From Platycnemis pennipes (lineage: Eukaryota; Arthropoda; Insecta; Odonata; Platycnemididae): DNA of 64,000 nt. Below, one piece after another: positions 46,298-58,503 of this stretch (the stretch's first letter is position 1; every line of letters starts with the position of its first letter). The position numbers and the translations under genes were made by a program. The notes beneath the pieces were generated by a model. It saw nothing but the letters and a program-made list of their open reading frames with translations, made no database searches and was not told the origin of the DNA. The DNA lies in NCBI GenBank assembly GCA_933228895.1, contig OW121851.1, positions 123,923,624-123,987,623 on the forward strand, written 5' to 3'.

Positions 46298-47329
46298 TTT
46301 TAGTACGGTTTAGCATAGCCATCTCGGCAGCAGTGTTTGACATGTTCTTTATTTTTCTATGTGAGGGAGGAATGTCTTGATTTCAGGGAGTGAATTTCCT
46401 CGTATAAATATTATTTTGCTCAACATAATTTAGTCGCTAAGCATGACAGAGTACTAATGAATACCTGCTCTAGGTATTTTATCGTGCCTTCTATTTAATG
46501 CGTTTTGTTAATTCCAATCTATATTTCAGTATTTGAATTCGCTTTTCCTAATTCTAATGTTTATATCTGGACGCTATATATCAGTGTGACAGTCTCAAGA
46601 TCTCACAGAATTCAGTCTGGTATGATTCCCAAAACTATTGGATAATTTCTATCAGTATGTAGTACGCCGACTTTAGTGGTGTGAATACTGCTTAGTTTTC
46701 GAAAGGATTCCTTGTCATTTGGAGTACTCGTGAGGCTGAACTACATAGACTCTTACATGATATCTCATTTAAGGATCGGACTCTGACCCTAAATATTTAT
46801 GTACTTGATTCCAACTGCTACTTCTTACTTTCGAATCTGAGAGACATTGGCAGCGGACTGTTGAAACGGGTAATAGTCGCACCCGGGTGCTTCAGAAATA
46901 GTCGGTCAAAATATCCCACATGCCCTTTTGGAGACACATGTTCCGTGGCGTCCCATAGTAGTCCTAAGTGCGGCTAGAAAATCTAAGTATGCTTTTTGTT
47001 GCTCCGTTTTGAACTATTAATGGAAAATATTGGTTCAGATTCGACATCACTCCGGTAATTGTGAGCGAATCGGTTCGGAGTCTTTTTTTCATCCTACCCG
47101 ACGAGTTTTAGAAAACTAAGTAATACAAGATTTTATCTAGTGTAAAACAAATGACATCGAATTAGCGTCATAGTAGTTCAGAACATATAAGTGCACGGTA
47201 TGAGCGAGGGGAGGGAATCAATTAATTTGTTGACCGATAACACAACCCCGGCTTTCGCGTACACTTCGAAAAGAGAGCTGACTTGATAAAAAAATAAATA
47301 TCGGTTTTCAGTTTCGGTTTCGATTCTAA

Positions 47330-47470
47330 AAAAGTGGTGGACAGGCCTGTGACGCACCGGCTACATAACACAAAGTCCATTGGTTCGAATCCCTCCTCGG
47401 GTATGAATATCGTGTTTGTCTCAGGATTATCTAAGTTTGAGTGTTCGGTACAATGTGACCTTAACAGTTG
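47330..47470 (+). repeat. tRNA-derived SINE head
   Basis: A-box-like GTGGTGGACAGGCCTGTGAC is followed about 33 bp later by B-box-like TTGGTTCGAATCCCTCC. The body then reads CTCGGGTATGAATATCGTGT and TTGTCTCAGG, the same order (CGGGYATGRATRTCG then GTTTGTCT) as at 17.4 kb. Confidence 0.6.
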
Positions 47471-47639
47471 GAGCGTTTTTAAAACCTTTTTTTCGCCACA
47501 AATTGTTTGGTATTTTTCTTTCTGTTCAGGTTTTGCCCTATTCAGACTAATTATGTCGTTTCTTCGGTTTTAATTGTCGGTTCCGTTCATATTCAATGCT
47601 GTTTTACGAGGAATTGTTCGGAATTGCGAGTCCTAGAAT

Positions 47640-48440
47640 ATGACTGCGGAGATACAAATCGCACGTCACGGCTGCCGTCCTCCTCTCCCAGTGCACCGAG
47701 TGGGGCCCTCCTCGGGCCGTTCTCTGCCCTTCCGCCTTCCCTCCACTCCCTTCCCTCCCTCCACCCTCTTCCCTTTGGGGAGATTGACAGGCGGCCGTGC
47801 TTTGGACGACCGCCGATCTCCCGGCCGCTCGACTCCCTCTCCGAAATACCGCGGTCCCATCCATTTCGATTCCTCCGTGCGGATACTTAAAAAAAATGAG
47901 TGTTGTGCCCGTGAGTGCCGTTTCTCTGTACTGTGCCAAGGGTGTACGAAACGGTTTTGCTCATTTTATGAATCTTCCATCTCCCCCTTTGCCTCAGTTC
48001 ACTGTGGAGAGGCCACCACCTTCTCTCTCTTCCCTATCGCGAGGAGTCCCTCTCCTCGCAACCGCGATACCTCCCGATATAGAATAAGGGGTCGGGAAAG
48101 GGGACGGGGCGCGTGTTGTGGGAGGGGTTTCGTGCGCGTGGGAACGTACGTGAAGAAGGGGAAGGGTGAGATTTTTATGGAGAGGGAGGAGGGGTAGTAT
48201 ATTAAGGGTTCCCGCTAGCCGGAATGGCCACAGACGATTATTCCGGAAAGGGATAGCAAATGGAACGCGGCGTGGAAAATAGAAGTCGGGTGGATGATGA
48301 ACGCCGAGCGCGGGATTTCCCAGTTTCCCTCCCTTTCTGTTTTTCCTCCTCCTCCCTCGCTCTCCCTATTTTGCTCTCGTCCACTCTTTTCTCTCCCGCT
48401 CCCCGCAGCCGGCCGATCGCGTGCCCTATCTAGATAGCTG
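47640..48440. promoter_or_regulatory. GC-rich, CpG-dense block downstream of exon 7
   Basis: About 800 bp of GC-rich, CpG-rich sequence is flanked by AT-rich DNA, comparable in composition to the promoter zone at 3.0-3.7 kb. Several frames are open, up to 185 codons, as expected from composition; none shows a motif. A donor-like AAGG|GTGAGA occurs near 48166. It may be an internal promoter with a first exon of a short isoform, which is an inference from composition alone. Confidence 0.3.
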
Positions 48441-48706
48441 TCCTTCAACTACATCGAAATAATCCCTAAAAGACACCGCAAGTGTTTGCCGCCGGGGGTG
48501 TCTCGACACCAAACATAAACAACTGCTGACACCTTCACAATCCTAACACCAGTTATCGCATTTAAGGTTTTACTATTAAAGTGAATGAATGAACTTAGGG
48601 TACAATTCAGCTTCAAGGTACGACTGCTAATTGAAGGTTCGCGAACTAGCAGCGAGAACCTTAACGACGTTACCTGCTGATCTAATATTCCACAGGGAGA
48701 AATGAC

Positions 48707-48778
48707 GCCTAGGTAGCTTAACTGGTTAAAGCACCTGGCCGGAAATCAGGGGATCCGGGTTCGAATCCCGGTCAAGGC
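48707..48778 (+). tRNA. tRNA-like sequence (probably a SINE head or tRNA pseudogene)
   Basis: It is 72 nt long with canonical arm spacing. The acceptor stem GCCTAGG/TCAAGGC has one A-A mismatch and one G-T pair. The D arm is GCTT...AAGC. The anticodon stem CCTGG/TCAGG encloses loop CCGGAAA, and the T arm is CCGGG-TTCGAAT-CCCGG. The loop would give anticodon GGA (serine), but position 33 is C instead of the invariant U, and the long variable arm of serine tRNAs is missing. Promoter boxes A and B are good. I therefore favour a SINE or pseudo-tRNA over a working gene. Confidence 0.5.
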
Positions 48779-51700
48779 GTATGATTTTTTTCTCTGTGTA
48801 ATTTCTGCTATTGTATGACTGCTAATTTCAATCTACATATCACCTTGAAGACCCAACGGAGCATTACACAGATATTTGTGATTACATGCCATGCTTGTGA
48901 GAAAGTATCTGTATCCAGTCATTTATTTTGAATGAAAAATTTTTTATTGATCTACTATCCCCCCGGTACTTTTATCACATTTATTATATTTCCTATTTGA
49001 GCAGGGAAAAACAATTTAAACTTTTATTTATCTTTTATATTTCATCGTTTTCTAGCCTGCATCACTCTCATGATTTTTTGTAGACATTTTAAAAATATTC
49101 AGAAAGACAATCAGACTTAAATTTCTGTATCTACTCGGATGTCCGTCCCTCCAGTTGAAAATGCCCTCGTATATAATTTAATGAAAGTAATTAATCCAAT
49201 CTACAAAGGCTTGAAACGATTTGGGTCGAGACGAGAAGGGATTCATAAAATGCAAAAATTATTCCGGGAATTGAAGATAGTTTTGATGGAAAAATAGGAC
49301 AGGTCAAGGAATATTTTTTTGGCTAAACCGGCAGGAAATTTGAAATAAGAAACAATTAATAGTTGATGAACAGCAGAAATTGTTCGCGGCATTAATTACA
49401 TTTTTTTTATTTCTATTAGTCAGATATTCTCCTACCGTTATTTGTTTTCTATTTATTAATTAACGGAGCCTCACGTGCCCTTTCCATCCGAAAGAGTCAT
49501 CACTTGCCGGTACGATTTTCTGGAATTAAATAAGAATTTGACATTTGTGTATCCATAAAAAGAGCTATTGTGAGATATTCATTCTGGTTTTAAAATAATT
49601 TGAATTTTTCATTTGGTACAATTTTCTTAAGTTACTAGTCACGTAATTTATTTGTTTATCCACCGTATGTGATAGAACGTAGAAAAAAAATGGATTCTTG
49701 AGAAAAGGGAGCGAATAACTTGTCATTTTATGTTTTCCTTATTTAAATTTTCTACTGATGAATCATTCGGAGGTAAATCGTCCTATGCATATCGTTATGC
49801 TTGATAATTTTTCTCCTATTCATCTGCGTCACAGATATGTTCTGCTTTACGTAGTAATTACCATGATGTTCCCGTGTCAAGCGCCAATTAGATATAAAAA
49901 GAAAATAACGGATTGAAAAACTGCTCGAACAATAGCCCAGCATGTGGAAAATGGCCATATTTTTCTGTTTTTGTTTATCTTAGCCAGACAAAATTAAACT
50001 TCTTTTACTGCCACGTTTCCAAGTATTTTAGTCATCACCCCGAATACCGCTGCGAGATCGTCTCTTTTCCTTCCCTCCCTCCCTAACCTTTCCCCGAATC
50101 TCTCAGCGCCACCCCCCTCCATCAATTTGTACTACACGCCCCCTTCCCAGAAGGCTAACCCCGAGGCGCTCACCTTTCCTAAACCCTGCTTCGGTGACAA
50201 TGACACCTATCGTGAGGCGCCTAAATTAAGATTAAAACCCTCCCCCTTCTTCGTCCTCCCCTCTCTACAAGGCTCCGCCACGCCGCTGGCCTGTCTTCCG
50301 CGTGTCGAGTCCGCCCAAAGTGATTCATCTGCATTGTTCCAATTGCGACTCCGCCAAGGGCAACAAAGGTACAGTGAGGGCGTTCGTATGCAGGGTTGGG
50401 GGGCTATTTGGACCGAAGCTTTCGCGGTCGGGCATCGTCAAAGGCAAGCCAGGATGCGGCGATGAACTTACGGTGGTTCTTACTTGTCTCCGTGGGGGCT
50501 ATTTTCGCCCCTTCACACGGAGGGAAAATCATTTCGTCGGAATATATTTTCTCTCTTCGGAGGCTTTTCGTGTTTCATGCAGGGAATATTTTTCAGCACG
50601 TAGAATTCGCCAACTTTTTGAAATTGCGGTTCTCTCCTTAATGTTTTGTGAAATGATTTAAAATGATATTTTCGTAATGACCAAAAACACGTGTATATGA
50701 GTTATAAATGTGGACAGGGAAGATTTCTGTGTTATTACAAATGCGCTGGTGACTAGTAATAGATAATTGTGGAGAAATTTCTTCTCATCCAACTTTTGAC
50801 CGCTAGTTTCCTTTGCAAATCATCTCTAGGGTACACCTAAATCGTGGATCAGCGCTAAAAAGCTCTGAAGAATCCTTTCTTTTGTCAATGCTATGAAGTC
50901 TGGGATGCATTATTCTGCTTCAGTTTTAATGCGTAATAATCAATTTCGGTTATAAAAATACTTTTGACGCATCAAATAAGCTCTTTGCTATTTAGCATTA
51001 GAATTGTAGAATGTGCAAGAATAGGTTTATTGGAAATTAAAGGATACCAACGTAAAATTTTATTCGTCGGGTGGAATTATTTATTTTGAGAATAGAACGT
51101 GGTATTATCGTCTTGTTTTTCTGGAAATTCGTTCTTCTCTAAAGACAATTTATTACAGCTGTTTCATATTCAACTGTTCGTTGAAAAATAACCCAAGAAT
51201 GTCTTTTTTTGGATGTTTAGCTCGTTCCATGTGCGCTGAATCAGTTTAAAGAGATGCTTTGCCAAGTTTTCAATCATCTGCATGCAGTGCTTAGTAGGAC
51301 AGAGTGATAGCCATTAGTGCGCAATATTTTCCGGGAACTAGGTCCGCACCGCGAGTCCAAAAGACTGTCTTGCGTTGAGTGCAAAATTGCTTAATGGCCT
51401 CGAAGGACCTTCTCAAACGGTCCTTTAAAAAGTTAAGGCCACCGTTTGCTCATGATCAAGGTTTAAAACGGATTTCTGGGTCCAGGATTAGACTAATGAG
51501 AGGGGATTTTTGAACGGTGAAGAGCGCGCAGTAAAGGTTTGAGTTTTATGAAATGGCCCGCTCATTATCCGTTTCACGGGCTCTTGCTGATTTCGCGTTC
51601 GCCGAAAGCTATTTCTGGTGCTTTAAGAGTAGTCTGACAGTTCTAAGGCCTGTAGAGTACAAATCTTTCAAACAGCTATAGAGATCCTTAAAATCTCAAT

Positions 51701-52406
51701 TACATCGTCCAAAACCTTTCGCTTTTCTTGCGTCTAATTTGTTGGAATAACATTATATAATATATAATCAGGCATATCATTTGTTACTTACATACAATGT
51801 TGTATTTTGAGGAAAGTTCAACGTCTCATTCAGAATTTTTACTTATAATTGGGGTCTTATTGTTACAGTAGAGATGGAAGGAGGCAGACGAAAATGTTGT
51901 AAGATTTGTTTTTCTTATATTTTCACCGTTAAAAATGAGGCGTAGATATTGTATTCACCTTTCATTCTCCTTGTAAACCAAGAACAGCATCATCCCAGTC
52001 TCCGCGCAAGTACACACTCTGCTATCTCATCGAATAAGAGTCATTTTTTTGCTCGTACTCGGAAACACTACTCGGGCTTTAGTTGGTAAACAAGGAACTC
52101 TCCCTTCATCTTTAAACTTCATTATAACTCCATCGCTTAACAGGAGTTCCGTGAATTTTGGGTTTATTTTGTTCAAGGATTCTGTTCACAAATAGCCTAA
52201 AACTCCAGGAACTATTCGCTCTTTCAAAGATATATATTTTTGAGAGAGTTATCTTTTTTGTGTCGTCGAAATCTTTATCCTAGATGATCCTCATCATTCA
52301 AATAATTACAGAATGTGAGTTGCTGTGATGGATTATAATGGTATCACAAGAGTGATTTTTCCATTCAAATATCTTCACGAATGCCACCAGCATAGTGAAT
52401 TTAACA

Positions 52407-52580
52407 ATATTAGCACCTTTGTAGTAATAGCTTACAATAAAGTTTTTGTAGCAATAACAACTATTTGTAGTAACTGCGAGGCATGATTGTGCCATATTAG
52501 CACCTTTGTAGTAGTAGCTTACAATAAAGTTTTTGTAGCAATAACAACTATTTGTAGTAACTGCGAGACATGATTGTGCC
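52407..52580. repeat. Tandem duplication, two 87-bp units
   Basis: Units 52407-52493 and 52494-52580 are nearly identical, with only about two differences (GTAATAG/GTAGTAG and GAGGCA/GAGACA). Each begins ATATTAGCACCTTTGTAGTA and ends CATGATTGTGCC. The near identity shows a recent event or copy-number variation. The minus-strand frame that runs through both units simply reflects the duplication (87 is divisible by 3). Confidence 0.9.
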
Positions 52581-52975
52581 GCCGTGTGGTTGAATCGCAT
52601 CATATCGTTTTTGAACTACGTGGAATTTTCTAATACGATGCTTCTTACTCATTTTTCATGCTTGCATTGCGTTTAATGACTATTTTACGTGGCCTCAGCT
52701 GCATTTTATGCGTGGAATGCCTGCATGTATGCACTAACTCTTTCCATTATTGATTTATTTCAGAAAAAAAAGTTAACCATGAAACTATCATCTCTCTAAC
52801 TTCAGTTAAAATTCAATATCTTTGTAATTAAGCTCTAACATCTTACCGGCTCGGATATGAGGCTATACTGACACAATATTTTGTATAACGAAGCACCGCT
52901 TCTCGGAAGAAGAATGATATGAAATCATTATTAATAGTGGCTTTAGGGCGTTCATCCGTGCTCCGGGGTGTTTAA

Positions 52976-53222
52976 AAAAGTTTTTCCAGCTGGCGTCTTC
53001 AGGTTTGAAGTGACGATACGTTGATTCCTTGACAACTTTTTCATCCATTTTCACCAATTTTTTTCCATTTTCACCAATCTGGGACAACCTAGGGCACTCA
53101 TTTATATACATAAGACGGACAATAATCAACGCATCGTCACTTCAGACCTGAAGACGCCAGCATTATGGCTGGAGAAACTATTGTCGCTAAAAGACACATA
53201 ACGCAGAGGAACGCCCGGAAGA
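52976..53222. repeat. Inverted repeat of the AGACGCCAG family with flanking body
   Basis: The left arm 52976-53025 (TTTTTCCAGCTGGCGTCTTC, then AGGTTTGAAGTGACGATACG) pairs with the right arm at 53124-53177. The stretch 53146-53222 (CCTGAAGACGCCAG, ATGGCTGGAGAAACTATTGT, CGCCCGGAAG) matches the element at 23355-23431 in order and spacing. It is a dispersed, palindrome-forming family. Confidence 0.6.
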
Positions 53223-55411
53223 AATTATTAATGATAACCGTCGCGGAAGCCTCAGATTTAAGTGATATGAAAGTAGACTTTGGAGAAGTAAGTCTTGGGT
53301 CTTTTTTAATATCGAGATTCACACAGAGAAAAAATGAATACTTACACTCTGATGTTGGAAATATATTGTTATTCCATATGCGTTCGGACTTCGGTTCTCA
53401 GCAAGTTTATTCAACGCGTGTCGGGTCGGCAACCGCGAGATTCGATTGCCAGTTGAACTGCCCGGTGTACCAAGCGGTCACTGTTTATTCTCCCCGTCCG
53501 ATCCCATCCGAGCGCTGAGTGAGCGGTGATGAACGATTTTCCGTATCTGTTCGCGGCGAGACATTGCTTTATTGAGCACCACCGCTGTTCCGGCAGCTCG
53601 CGTGCTCCTGGTGCAAGGGAGGAAAAGACGCAAATAAGCGCCTAGAAACATCCTCCTCGCGAGCTGCAGTGTGTTCCTTTGCGTACTTTAACCCCTGAAT
53701 CAGTCATTTTCTTCGCCCTGAATTTCCCCTATCCAATCACCCTTCAGTAGCAGATATTTCCTATTTACAAATATAGGCATTGAAATAGATATATTAGTTC
53801 CCTCTGTCCATGATTACATTGAATATTTGGAACATGCGTTTTAACACCTAGAAGTTTACTTTTTTGCTGGCTCATGAACGAAGGAGTTACTTTACTACTT
53901 TCTTAACATTTCTAAAATAAATTCAGCTGTATTTTTATTCAATGCCTAAATGATGTATTAAAAAACTTGCGGTTGCATACTTTATGAGATAAAATTCAGA
54001 AGTACTTTTTTTATTTTTTGAAAGACTACTTCATGCCTGTTGAAAGACTACGTCATGCCCTACATGCCTGTTGCTGTTATTTTTACTTATGAAATCAATC
54101 TAACTGTCGCATCGAGTATTTGGTGAATAACCTTACAATAGACTCGGCATTTTAATTGCCACATTGCTTTCACTATGCTTGTAAATATTTTGCTAAGAGT
54201 GGTTACAAGTGGCGTTAGCTCTTTTCGGACAAAAACTTCGTAGTTAAATACTGTCTTAGCTCTCGCAAGTAAAATTGGATTCATTGCAAATGGTCGTCAG
54301 TTTCATTTAAACATGTGACTCGCATTACACCATTGATAGGCTAGATAAGGTGATGCCAAAAGATAAGTGAAGTTAATGATGTTGGTCATTGGGTAATTAT
54401 GACCGTAATGACCTAGAAACCTGCCTTTTGAAATGAGTCGCTAACTTTTTTCATCAAAAGCAAATATGAATTAATTACGTGAATTGTTGGCATTTTCATT
54501 GGTTGAAATTTCTTGGCGCAATCGTTAAACTGGAAGTACGTATCCATTGTTATGGATGTTTTCTTCTTTTACGAAGAATATCATATGTAGTGCTATTTTT
54601 CTGGTGAGATATAGCGATTTTTATCATGGATAGAGACATTTCTAAATTATGAATTCGTTATTCGAAGCAGCACCAACTCATTAATACTTATATTAGCATG
54701 CTACTGCATTTACTTGGAACTGCAAATTATTTTTTGTTATTACCTATGCCTTTTAACATCAAATTAAATAATGAATCTGCGAGTGATTGCAGAGGTGTTT
54801 GACCTTCTGGACACTCGGGTCATAATCCCCTGCAGTGCTCCATATTCACCACCCGTTTGAGTCCTCGGTATAAAAAATCGAGATTCAACCAAAACCTAGC
54901 GATCAACGGGAATGACGCACGCTTTTCCGCCTCTGCCTCTTATTCATCATTACCTCACACCAAAGGTTATACTGCCTAATCATCCCCTTCTGACCCCTTA
55001 TGAAGTCCAATGAACTCAATGAGTAAATGCTATTTAAACCGTGTGAACGTGTGTTGTTGACCGAGCGTGTGTTTTTGTGGCTCAAAGGAGCGAAACGTCA
55101 GTCCGCTTGTCTTTATTGGGATGCCTTCTGATCCCCCTCCCTCTAACCCATCCCCTCCCCCCTAGGGGGCTCGTTCCCCTCTGCAATCCCTTCCCGCCGG
55201 CCCCCACGACGACCCCCAGGGGGCGTTGGGCTCCGTAGGAAAAGAGAGAGAGAGGCATTTGTTTAGTACGCGGCTGAGGGAGCTGGGGGCTCCCAACTCT
55301 TCTCCACGTGCCACCGATGTCGGCAAACGCGTGCCTCCCCCTCACGAGGAAACTGGAGCCAGTCTACGGGAACCGCCTCGCTGTAAACGTCACCACTCAT
55401 CTCTGCTCTTG

Positions 55412-55424
55412 TGTGTGTGTGTAT
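55412..55424. repeat. Short GT run at the edge of a GC-rich patch
   Basis: A few GT units (TTGTGTGTGTGTGTATG) follow a GC-rich patch at about 55130-55400. The patch contains an acceptor-like CCTCCCCCCTAG, but the downstream frame stops soon, so no exon is called. Confidence 0.5.
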
Positions 55425-55544
55425 GAGAGGGAAATATAAGAGGGCAGAGAGGAGGTCTGGGGAGGAAGTTGGCGCTGAGATATTTTTTGCCGAAAGGGTG
55501 AGATTGTTGGGGGAATCTGTAGGAGCGGCTGGGGTTATGTGGTG

Positions 55545-56110
55545 TGATCACAAAATAACGGACATTTTCATTTTTCTTAAAGAATATTTATTTATTAATC
55601 AGCATCAATTTTGTCCCCTTCAAAGTAATCCCCCTCAGATCGTACCAGCGTTTTTTTTCCAAACTTGGCTGCACTTCTGGAATTCTTTTTTCGGTATAGA
55701 GTTCAGTTACTTCAGTGATTCTGTTTTTATCTCACCAGTGGTGGCAAAACGTCGTCCTTTTATGGTTCTCTTCAGCCTCCGAAATAGAAAAAAGTCATCG
55801 GGGGTCATGTCCGGCGAATACGGTGGCCGAGGTAAAATAGCGGTTTATTTTTTCACCAAAAAATCTCGAACAAGTAGTGAGGTGTGAGCGGGAGCATTAT
55901 CATGGTGCACTTTTCACGAGTTGTTTTGCCCACAATTCTGGGCGTTTTCGTCGGGTTGCCTCACGCAAACGGAGCATAACTTCCAGGTAGTATTCCTTGT
56001 TGACAGTACGGCCGTTTGGCAGGAACTCATGATGCACCACGCCATTGAAGAAAAGAGTGAGAAGTTATTCCCGTTAATTTTTAATCACACCACGTATATC
56101 GGCGGCACTC
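55545..56110 (-). pseudogene. Mariner-family transposase remnant (D,D34D type)
   Basis: Read on the minus strand, with stops and frameshifts, it gives FFNGVVHHEFLPNGRTVNKE, then YYLEVMLRLREATRRKRPEL. Next come HDNAPAHTSLLVRDFLVKK, a stop, LPRPPYSPDMTPDDFFLFRR and LKRTIKGRRFATTG. HDNAPAH and YSPD..P.DFF are the second and third catalytic signatures of mariner transposases. The N-terminal DNA-binding half is missing, so the copy is 5' truncated. Sequence after the frame ends near 55545, where CACAAAATAACGGACA may be part of the terminal repeat; no partner end is visible. It is non-functional. Confidence 0.85.
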
Positions 56111-57259
56111 GGTGTCCCACCAGTTAATTAGGTGTAAATACATGCGGGGTTCCGTGGCTTTGATCGACGCCTACAAGTAGTGTAGAGTTAGCTTCGAAGG
56201 CCATGGTCATGCGCACCGTACGCAACCTAAGATGTCCACAGCAGAAATATTACTAAACACTTGTCGTAGGTGTGTTTGCGAATTTTCATTGAGCATTAAT
56301 TAAAATTACAAATGGACTGTTGAAATCAAATTTTGTTTGAAAGGACTATTTCTTTGAAAAATGAAGTAGCACGACTTAGGCGACCAGGGCCGTCACCTAG
56401 GACGTATTCTAGGCCTCCCGTGATGTGGAATCACGGATGCATCTTTCGCGTTATCGCAATCTTTATCGTTAACGCTTACCCCTAAATTAGCGCAGTGTTA
56501 ACAGTAACGGTCTATAAAATTCGCCCCACTGATTGTGATAAACAATTTGAAGTGCGAAAAATGAAGAATGGAGATCGTGTTCTCTCTGACATAAGTAAAA
56601 TAAAAAAAAACAACTATAACGCTAGCGCGCGCCTTAATTTAGATACATGATCGAGGCCCTGATGCCTAACTCATTACATACTCCTCTGTGCTTGATGCAC
56701 TCCGTTAGGAGGTGTCGAACACGTGTCGATGCCTACCAACTAAATTGAGTGGATAATTTCATTCAGATTGTAATGCGTCTTATATTCTGTGTCATGCATT
56801 TATTATTATTCTCAAGTCATCTGAAGGCACTTGGGAAACCATTTGATAAACGAGTTATTTGAAGAAAGCACTCTCACGTACGAACGTTGTTATTTGTTAC
56901 GCCCACGTTCATCCTAGTGAAAGACGGATGCATGACTTTTTTCACCCCAGAGATTCCGATAGTAAATAATTCTTCGTGGCGAGGATCTGTCAATTTCTCA
57001 TACACCTTCTTTGATCCTGAATTTAATTTTTTTCGCGGAATGAAGTTAATGAAACTGATGACTCTTCTTTCTCAAATAAGTGATATTGAAAATCCTGGAA
57101 TCTGATCCTATGACGAGCGGTCTCAAATTGTTCTCTCGTGTCTTGACGCGGGTTGAAGTAATTGGAAACGTCAACATCCTTCCCTTCTGGACTTGAATCA
57201 TTTCCTCCCAAACATCACATCATCCGGTTTAGCCTTGGACACAGCAATCCACTTACCGG

Positions 57260-57345
57260 CAACGGAAGCCAGATCGGTATCACCCCGGCCTGAGAACCCA
57301 TAAGGTCGAGGGTTCAAATCCCACCTTGAGGATGGATTAAGTCTT
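57260..57345 (+). repeat. tRNA-derived SINE head (diverged)
   Basis: B-box-like GTCGAGGGTTCAAATCCCAC follows an A-box-like CGGAAGCCAGATCGGTATCA at tRNA-like distance. The presumed anticodon loop contains CTGAGAA. The body is short. It lies about 170 bp left of the inverted SINE pair. Confidence 0.45.
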
Positions 57346-57510
57346 TGGATTTAGAGCTGGTTTAGATGGTGGTTAGCATTAGCCATTAGAGAACCCTACA
57401 AACATAAGGCTATTTCTATTCCCATACACTCTGACCTGTAAATGGAGACTATCTAGAATGGGGTCGTTTACCATATTTTTATTGCCAAATCTCATAAGAT
57501 TAATCGCAAT

Positions 57511-57727
57511 GCGAAAAAATTCACCTGGACCGGGAATCGAACCACAGACCTTTGGATTTCCGGGCCACTGCGAATAAAAATAAAAATGCCATGCGAAATA
57601 GGGATGTCCGGGCCACTAAAATTGCATTGCAAATTATAGGGATCCTGGGTAGCGTAGTGATCTGCGCAGTGGCCCGGAAAGCCATATGTCTGTGGCTCGA
57701 TTCCCGGTCCAGGTGAATTTTTTCGCA
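57511..57727. repeat. Inverted pair of tRNA-derived SINE heads
   Basis: The right copy (plus) has head GTAGCGTAGTGATCTGCGCA and B-box TGTGGCTCGATTCCCGGTCC. The left copy is the same head in reverse: 57511-57572 pairs with 57664-57727 over about 62 bp with few mismatches, both ending GTGAATTTTTTCGC. The spacer is about 90 bp. Transcripts across this pair would form a stable hairpin. The overlapping minus-strand frames are not genes. Confidence 0.7.
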
Positions 57728-58280
57728 TGGTAATTAATGTAAATTTCACCGCCGTTCACGTGGCAGGCTTGAAACATCCTACAAATCTGATAAGAGTTTG
57801 TAAAATAAAAAGATCCGTGTTTTTCCGTTCTTCGATCTGTCAATTAGTTTTCGAGTTATAAGCGGCGAACAAGTGATGTTTAAACCCCTTTCGGAAAAGT
57901 GTGCGTGCAAAGAACTTGTACTTCAAATAAGATCGTAGGTTTTCCCGGCGAACTAGCTGAAGAGAATCTTCTCGGGTTTTCCACCGGGTCAGGTTTTCCA
58001 TGGTTCGACTTGTACGTCATTCACTTCGTCCATTTACAACCGACACTGCGAAGCTCCTTCCCCCAAACACGATGGGGGAGACACAGCTGACTCTGCCATT
58101 GGAATTTGTTTTAGACTCCATACAGGGTATTTTGAAAGGCAATGCATATTCGACAACATCATAATTTGTGAATAAGGAAATTTACTTCAGCACGCATATA
58201 GTCACGCCAAAATTTATGCGAAAATATTTTATTGTCCATTTGTTTTGGATTGTTTTCAGGATCCGGCAGGATCTGTGCGA

Positions 58281-58503
58281 GCAGACCTTCCTTCCCCACC
58301 TCCAATTCCCCCCCCCCCTTTCCCTAAAAACAGTCGAGGAGGGGAGGTGGATGACGTAGATATCCTTAACGCAACTCGTTTAGTGGGCTTTTTCTTATTT
58401 TGATTTTTTATTTGCGAGCGAATGGCTCTGGTTAGTAAATCAAGTTTTTCACTAGCATTCGTCGTTTCCGATCAACGATATCGGTTCCAAGTAAACGCCT
58501 CCT
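58281..58503 (+). repeat. Dispersed repeat family B, copy 2
   Basis: This copy aligns, on the opposite strand, with 24766-24994 over its whole length (GACGTAGATATCCTTAACG shared). It carries a C-rich run (CCCCCCCCCC at about 58308) where copy 1 has an interrupted C/T segment. It has no coding capacity. Confidence 0.65.

Noticed and set aside
47640..48197. 185-codon plus-strand frame
   Set aside because: Composition artefact of a GC-rich block: Ser/Pro/Arg/Leu-rich, no domain, and similar open frames on both strands.
55142..55230. Possible exon after CCTCCCCCCTAG
   Set aside because: The frame required by a phase-2 junction meets a TAG after about 23 codons, and no good donor precedes it.
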